DNA of 64,000 nt from Athripsodes cinereus (taxonomy: Eukaryota > Arthropoda > Insecta > Trichoptera > Leptoceridae). Positions 59,229-64,000 of this stretch are shown piece after piece. Location of the stretch: positions 13,183,237 through 13,247,236 of the forward strand of contig OX388307.1 in NCBI GenBank assembly GCA_947579605.1. Direction: 5' to 3'. Both the position numbers and the translations under genes were made by a program. How positions within the stretch are numbered: position 1 is the first letter of the stretch; each line of letters begins with the position of its first letter. The notes beneath the pieces were generated by a model, which had not been told where the DNA came from, searched no databases, and saw only the letters and a program-made list of their open reading frames with translations.

Positions 59229-59399
59229 TTTTTAAAGATGTATCTGGGTTTTTGTTATAAACCAAAATACTACCTTATATACCTTTCACAGTAGGCTAAA
59301 AGCTTGTGTTGTGAAAGAGGAGTTTGCTGGCACCTGGGATCGAACCGCGAACCTCATACTCAGGAGGCCAAGACTTTACCTCCAGGCTACCGACGAACT
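59229..59399 (-). mobile_element. SINE B copy
   Basis: On the minus strand: gagttcgtcggtagcctgga, B-box cggttcgatccc, cctctttcacaacacaag, then gttta and cccagatacatcttt. The plus-strand frame 59304-59525 overlapping it is a shadow. Confidence 0.87.
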
Positions 59400-59859
59400 C
59401 ACTCACGATATTATCCAAACATAATTCACATGGGACAAACTGCAGAATGCGTTATTCAAGACAATGTTATTACCTATTACCTGACACCTAGTATTCTCCA
59501 AAGATATATCTTCAAAATCAAATAATCTTAAAAATATAAGTGAAGAGCTACCGCCGTTAAACAGGTATCAGTTATATTATTTGTACCAAAAGTCAAATGA
59601 AACGCGACGTCTGGGTTTGCCTTAATTAAATAGGTAAGTATGTGTACTACACATATTTATATACCTACTCATCTGAAGATTTTAGCTAAAATCTTATTGA
59701 AAATTTAAGTGAATTTTTCTTTTCAAGTAACTTAATAACTGTTTTAAATTCTTGTCTTGTCAAAAATCTAACAATAATCTTTGTAATCAACGTTATGCAA
59801 ATAACTGATATTTAAAATAATACACGGTAGAAATAATATGAAACGTAAAATCATTGTTC

Positions 59860-60152
59860 TATTTTTAATGTTACTACTATCTACTATACCATCACGGCAT
59901 ATCCCACAAGTGGGGTGGCCAGCAGATCAGCTGCATGTAAGAAACATACAAATTGTCCTCTTCGTGCCAGTATAAAATCAAAACATTCAGGATGGGTGGC
60001 GAAACCTCAACGCTGAATTTAAGATGTAAAATGTCTTATTTTTTTCGAACACCTGCCTTTTACAGGACACTCGAAAACTTACGCAGAAGAGTGGGAGACC
60101 AATTCTTTACCGGGTGCTCCACGGGATATTATAATATATTTTTAATGTTACT
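59860..60152 (-). mobile_element. SINE A, full-length copy with 16-bp target duplication
   Basis: tatttttaatgttact at 59860-59875 and 60137-60152 exactly brackets 261 bp (59876-60136). On the minus strand the order is: 5' lead, tRNA-like head (cgtggagcacccggtaaaga, ttggtctcccactc), B-box-like ttttcgagtgtc, and a body with cacccatcctgaatgttttg. Then come tggcacgaagaggacaattt, catgcagctgatctgctgg, and the tail cccacttgtgggatatgccg with tggtatagtagatag. This copy defines the family. The open frame 59953-60195 is a by-product. Confidence 0.93.
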
Positions 60153-61114
60153 TATTTTTATCTTAACATTGGAAAGTAAATCGATATATTTATAATGAAA
60201 TTGAAATCACAGACTATAAATAGAATAGGTAAATAATTCCGAGTATTGCCTCTTTTTACTTAGTAAAATGTTTCGGAGAAAATTGAATTCCAGAATTCTC
60301 AAACATTACCTACGGATTCGAAATAAACATTATCTTCGTCCATCTCCCAAGAAGTGCAGCGAGATAATAGGTTCATTCACACCATCATTGCAGAATCTCC
60401 CACGAGGTGTAAGCAGTAGATTTACTACAAATGTAATTAATGTCATTCAAAGTAGATGGTACCCTCATCGTTGAAATGATGATACAGTAATAAAGGTTAA
60501 CATTTGCACTAAAATATATAAGTATTGTTTCCAATATTCAAACTGAAAATAGGCATGAACCCAATAGAAATAAAAAACACAAGGCCGATATATATTATAG
60601 TATGATATATATTATTTGTATGTGTACTAACCGCACATTATTATCAGAAATATCAAATTACAAAGTATTACAGATCCTATATCACACTAAGAAAAGGCGG
60701 TGCCCTTACACATATTACTACGTACTCTGATAGTTGGTATTTTTTGTCATAGTTCGACTCACGCCTAATTACCGAACTAGGGACGGGTCTAGTCAATAAA
60801 AAAAATATGAACCACATGGATTAGCAAACATGTGTCACATTGGGTCAGAGCAAAAAACCAGTCTCATAGTTTACATAAAACAGTTGGTACCTAAGTACAA
60901 ACATGTGCTTACTTTTGTAACACCATTTTGCACATTTAAAAAAATGTTTCTTAAGATTAAGAATTCTTAATACCTATACTCAAGTATTGTGTTCACTTTG
61001 TGATCTCTTGAGACATGCAGATTAGGTATAATACAAAAAAATATATAATATTTAATTTTATCTCTAATATGTTTTGCATTCTTGTCCACATTTTACAAAT
61101 TTCATTTATTTTAA
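60153..61114. other. Gene-less AT-rich stretch
   Basis: The frame 60268-60474 has a basic, slightly less AT-rich end but no recognised motif. Confidence 0.4.
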
Positions 61115-61215
61115 TGGAGCTTGCCCACCCATCTCGAATCTCCTATTTTGTTTATAAAAAAAACATATGTTACCTACCTCGCTAGCTACCCCATGAAATG
61201 TGAGAAGCTGACGAG
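61115..61215 (+). mobile_element. SINE A, degraded copy
   Basis: The blocks gcccacccatctcgaatc, a damaged centre, ctagctaccccatgaaatgt and a gtaagtagtag end suggest a strongly diverged sense-strand SINE A. Confidence 0.4.
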
Positions 61216-61398
61216 ACGCGATGTAAGTAGTAGAACTTAAGATTTATCTAGTAAGGTTATTATTTTAATTGATTTTACATCGTATTTTGTTTGCTTTAGA
61301 ATGGACCTACAGAAATATATTTGATAATATTTGGCATAAAAGTTTCACATTAGACAATATTATGTGGTCAGTCAGTCAGTCAGACAACATAGATACTA

Positions 61399-61750
61399 AA
61401 TATACTATACCCTCACCCCGTATCCTATTTGGGGTAGGTAGAGAGAACGGAACGCCATATAGGATCTATTTTTACATTCTTATTCTGCTTCTTCTACATT
61501 CATCACATCGATTTCTCTTACTCAACACACGACTGTTCCTGAGAATTTGATCACAACCCGTCTTTAAGATACCTAAGTATATCCTCTTTGTCATCCTTTC
61601 ATCACCGATTCGTCCCATACGTCTAAGCCATCGTAGCATATGTACACGAATTCTATACACGACACTCCTCTTGCATCCTTCTCAGCGATCTCAAATCCAC
61701 AGCATTTATTGCAATTTCGTTCTTCTTTTTCAACCAACCACATGCATATG
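61399..61750 (-). pseudogene. LINE G, C-terminal fragment, third copy
   Basis: Minus-strand reading gives pieces of the same protein as 24503-25245: a SLRRM-like block (near 61680), LRRMGRIGDERMTKRIYL, then DQILRNSRVLSKRNR, and the 3' end ggcgttccgttctctctacc with gggtatagtata. It is shorter and more decayed than the other copies, with a deletion in the GRPR-TW segment. Confidence 0.72.
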
Positions 61751-61779
61751 ATTAGATATGATTTTATAAAAAGCAATTG

Positions 61780-61846
61780 CGAAGACAGGAGTAGGTGGCA
61801 CTCGATCCTTGCTGCGTACCCCGCGAAGGATTATGTATTATAGATA
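61780..61846 (+). pseudogene. LINE C-terminal tip on the opposite strand
   Basis: The plus strand encodes NCEDRSRWHSILAAYPAKDY followed by VL and a stop. This resembles the tryptophan-bearing tip of RTE-like LINE proteins (compare IWRSVLSAYPTWDMV in LINE G). It points away from the minus-strand LINE G fragment beside it. Confidence 0.45.
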
Positions 61847-64000
61847 GGATTTTATAACTGATGTGTGTACGATGTTTTTTACTATATACATGTTGGAATA
61901 CCTATATTTGTTTCTATTGAATAAAATAGTTTGGATTCAAATACATTACCTATATTGATTATCCATTAAATCTAGATGCCATAAAACATTTTTATCAAAC
62001 TGATTTAATAAAAGCTATCAACGACTCTTTGTAATAATTGTATTAAACCAGTATGAACGATCCCCATTATCTCAATACTAATACATATTTAATAATAAGT
62101 AGCTGCCAATTTATATATATGTCCGAGAAATATTTAAATACAACAAACAATTTGAAAGAACGATGCTAAAACGGATAGGGTTTTAATCTTTAAAACTTTG
62201 TATCTGATATTTAATTTAGAAATTTTCAACCTAATCATTATTATTGCGATAATAAAACGTCTCTAAGAAGAAGTGGTATGCCGAAGAATGTGCGACTAAC
62301 TGTAAGTAATATAAATTGTTAAATAAAATAATAATAATAACAACAGTACAGTAACGAGAGACGCTCTGTTGTTTCGAGGTAAATTTATTTGTTGGAAACA
62401 TTATTTTCAAAGACAGACACTTGAGAAGTTAAATTGTTAATTCTAAGTTAAACGCTTACAAAGATAGTAATATATAAGAGATATATCTACCAGAAAATAC
62501 TCTAGGTAAGGGGTAAGAGGTTTGTAGGTACATATGTACCGACTGTACATATTAGGTACATTATAAACCTACTTAATGTAAGTCATACACTTACCCAACC
62601 ATTATACATTCTCGAGTTTCGTATTATTTACAGTCCTTGTCTCATTTCATTGGGTGTAGGAATCTACATACTAGGAACTACTTACTACAATATACTTTCG
62701 TTTCCTTTGTAACACGCCTCGATTTACAGTAACTACATTCTACATACACTACTACAGTGTGTTGCGTTAGATTAGTAGGTAGGTACATACTAGGAACCAT
62801 GTTGTACTAGTGAGCAGAAATGAACACGTTGTACATATCGACATCCAGCAATCCTTGCAAATACCTTACACTTATCCACTGGATAATACTACTTAGCACT
62901 CGAATGTGAGTTGGAGATTACTCCTTTCATATAGATTGAATATAATTACAAACTCAATAATATTTTAACTAAAGGATGTTATATTATGATTATTATTTAT
63001 AAAAAAAATAGCTTTTCTTCTAACAGTGAATACTTACTTGCATGTTTCTACTTTTACATTACATTGGATTAAGATTTGATTTAATAAAGAACGAAGTACA
63101 AAGGAATAAACTGTTTTGATGTTATGAAGGATGAAGTTTTAATGAGCATTTATTTCATATTAAATTTTATATAATCACGTGTACCGATATCAAATGTATT
63201 CGTATCTTATAATTGTACATATTTTATAAAGAAATATTAATAAAAATGACACTGTATTGGACAAGGAAATCATTTCATAATGCACGCTGTGTATCATGGA
63301 TGAATATTGTTAAGTCTTACGAGGGCATGCTAGTATACCTAACCGTTATGCCTTGCAAATATTCTAAATATAAATCCTGGAATTAGTGATATGTCTCCGG
63401 CCCGGTTCCAGTGTAGGTAGCTACCAAACGGACCGTAAATAATGTTTGAATATAACATAGCTGCCTTTATCCTTATGTTTATGATGGAATGATACGACTT
63501 AAGATGGTCCCAGTCATTAAGGGCATCATAACTTTTCAGATATATCATACATATTAAGTACCTATATTATATATAGTTATTATATTATGCTTAACTAAAA
63601 TACTGCATATCCCAGCATTTTGGCGTTCCTATTTATAAATTCGGTGCAGTAATATTTGACTAAAAGGGGCGACAATCGACACCATGAATCATTGTCAATG
63701 ATCATCATCATTATTATTTAACATTTTCCTTAAGTGAGTCAGAAGTTTATATTTATTTCTAAGTAATATATCTGACATCTTTAGTCCAGATTAGTTAAAC
63801 TAGTGATCATACGATATGGTGTGATTGCAGACTTACAACATGTATAGAATATGAAAATCTTGTATTTTTTATATATACTATTCACTGCTCTCTGTATATC
63901 CAAATAAATGGGAGGGTACCTTTACCTATACATACTCGTATTATTTTAAACTTTCATAAATATTGTAAGAAGTAAGGATATATCTATCTGACAGAAGGAG
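61847..64000. other. Gene-less AT-rich stretch to window end
   Basis: It has TAGG/TACC-rich tracts (about 62520-62580, 62775-62790). Near 63660-63715 a block ending in ATC/ATT repeats could be a worn LINE tail, but it is not assignable. Confidence 0.45.

Overview
This is AT-rich nuclear DNA from an insect. It is almost entirely gene-poor and filled with decayed transposable elements. The evidence is several families of truncated non-LTR retrotransposons, tRNA-derived SINEs, mariner, hAT and piggyBac-type DNA transposons, a Penelope-like element, abundant TAGG/TACC-type simple sequence, and a broken copy of an arthropod-type calexcitin EF-hand gene. The TACCTACC/CTCGTA texture and the SINE C tail are compatible with Lepidoptera, but Hemiptera or other insects cannot be excluded from sequence alone. 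I see no intact host gene, no confident functional tRNA or rRNA gene, and no CRISPR or prokaryotic feature.

Layout. 0-1.1 kb: a large foldback repeat (family P) with 12-bp target duplications, a piggyBac-type MITE and a second P copy. 2.2-5.3 kb: a 54-bp and a 112-bp tandem array. 6.2-10.3 kb: SINE B, two decayed P copies, a possible membrane-protein exon (-), and a 5'-truncated RTE-like LINE with a long (TA)n tail. 14.3-15.6 kb: a GC-richer island with a calexcitin retro-pseudogene fused to a LINE 3' tail. 17.2-18.0 kb: a second RTE-like LINE copy with 12-bp target duplications. 19.7-22.0 kb: a hAT-type element (8-bp duplications) containing an RTE fragment and a CR1-like LINE, the latter split by a piggyBac MITE. 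24-39 kb: a SINE A/B/C-rich stretch with two LINE G fragments and a 52-bp tandem array. 39.6-43.6 kb: a Penelope-like element with a 996-bp inverted terminal duplication, interrupted by an internally deleted mariner. 43.6-64 kb: scattered SINEs, four other kinds of LINE fragment, a foldback MITE, and long AT-rich stretches without recognisable features.

How the parts relate. SINE A has a tRNA-like head and ends in about 45 bp that match the 3' end of LINE G, so LINE G is the likely source of its reverse transcription. Exact target duplications around several copies allow insertion boundaries and relative order to be read directly. LINE G jumped into an older SINE A; mariner jumped into the Penelope element after that had inserted; one piggyBac MITE jumped into a CR1-like LINE that lies inside the hAT element. 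Every autonomous element seen is disabled.
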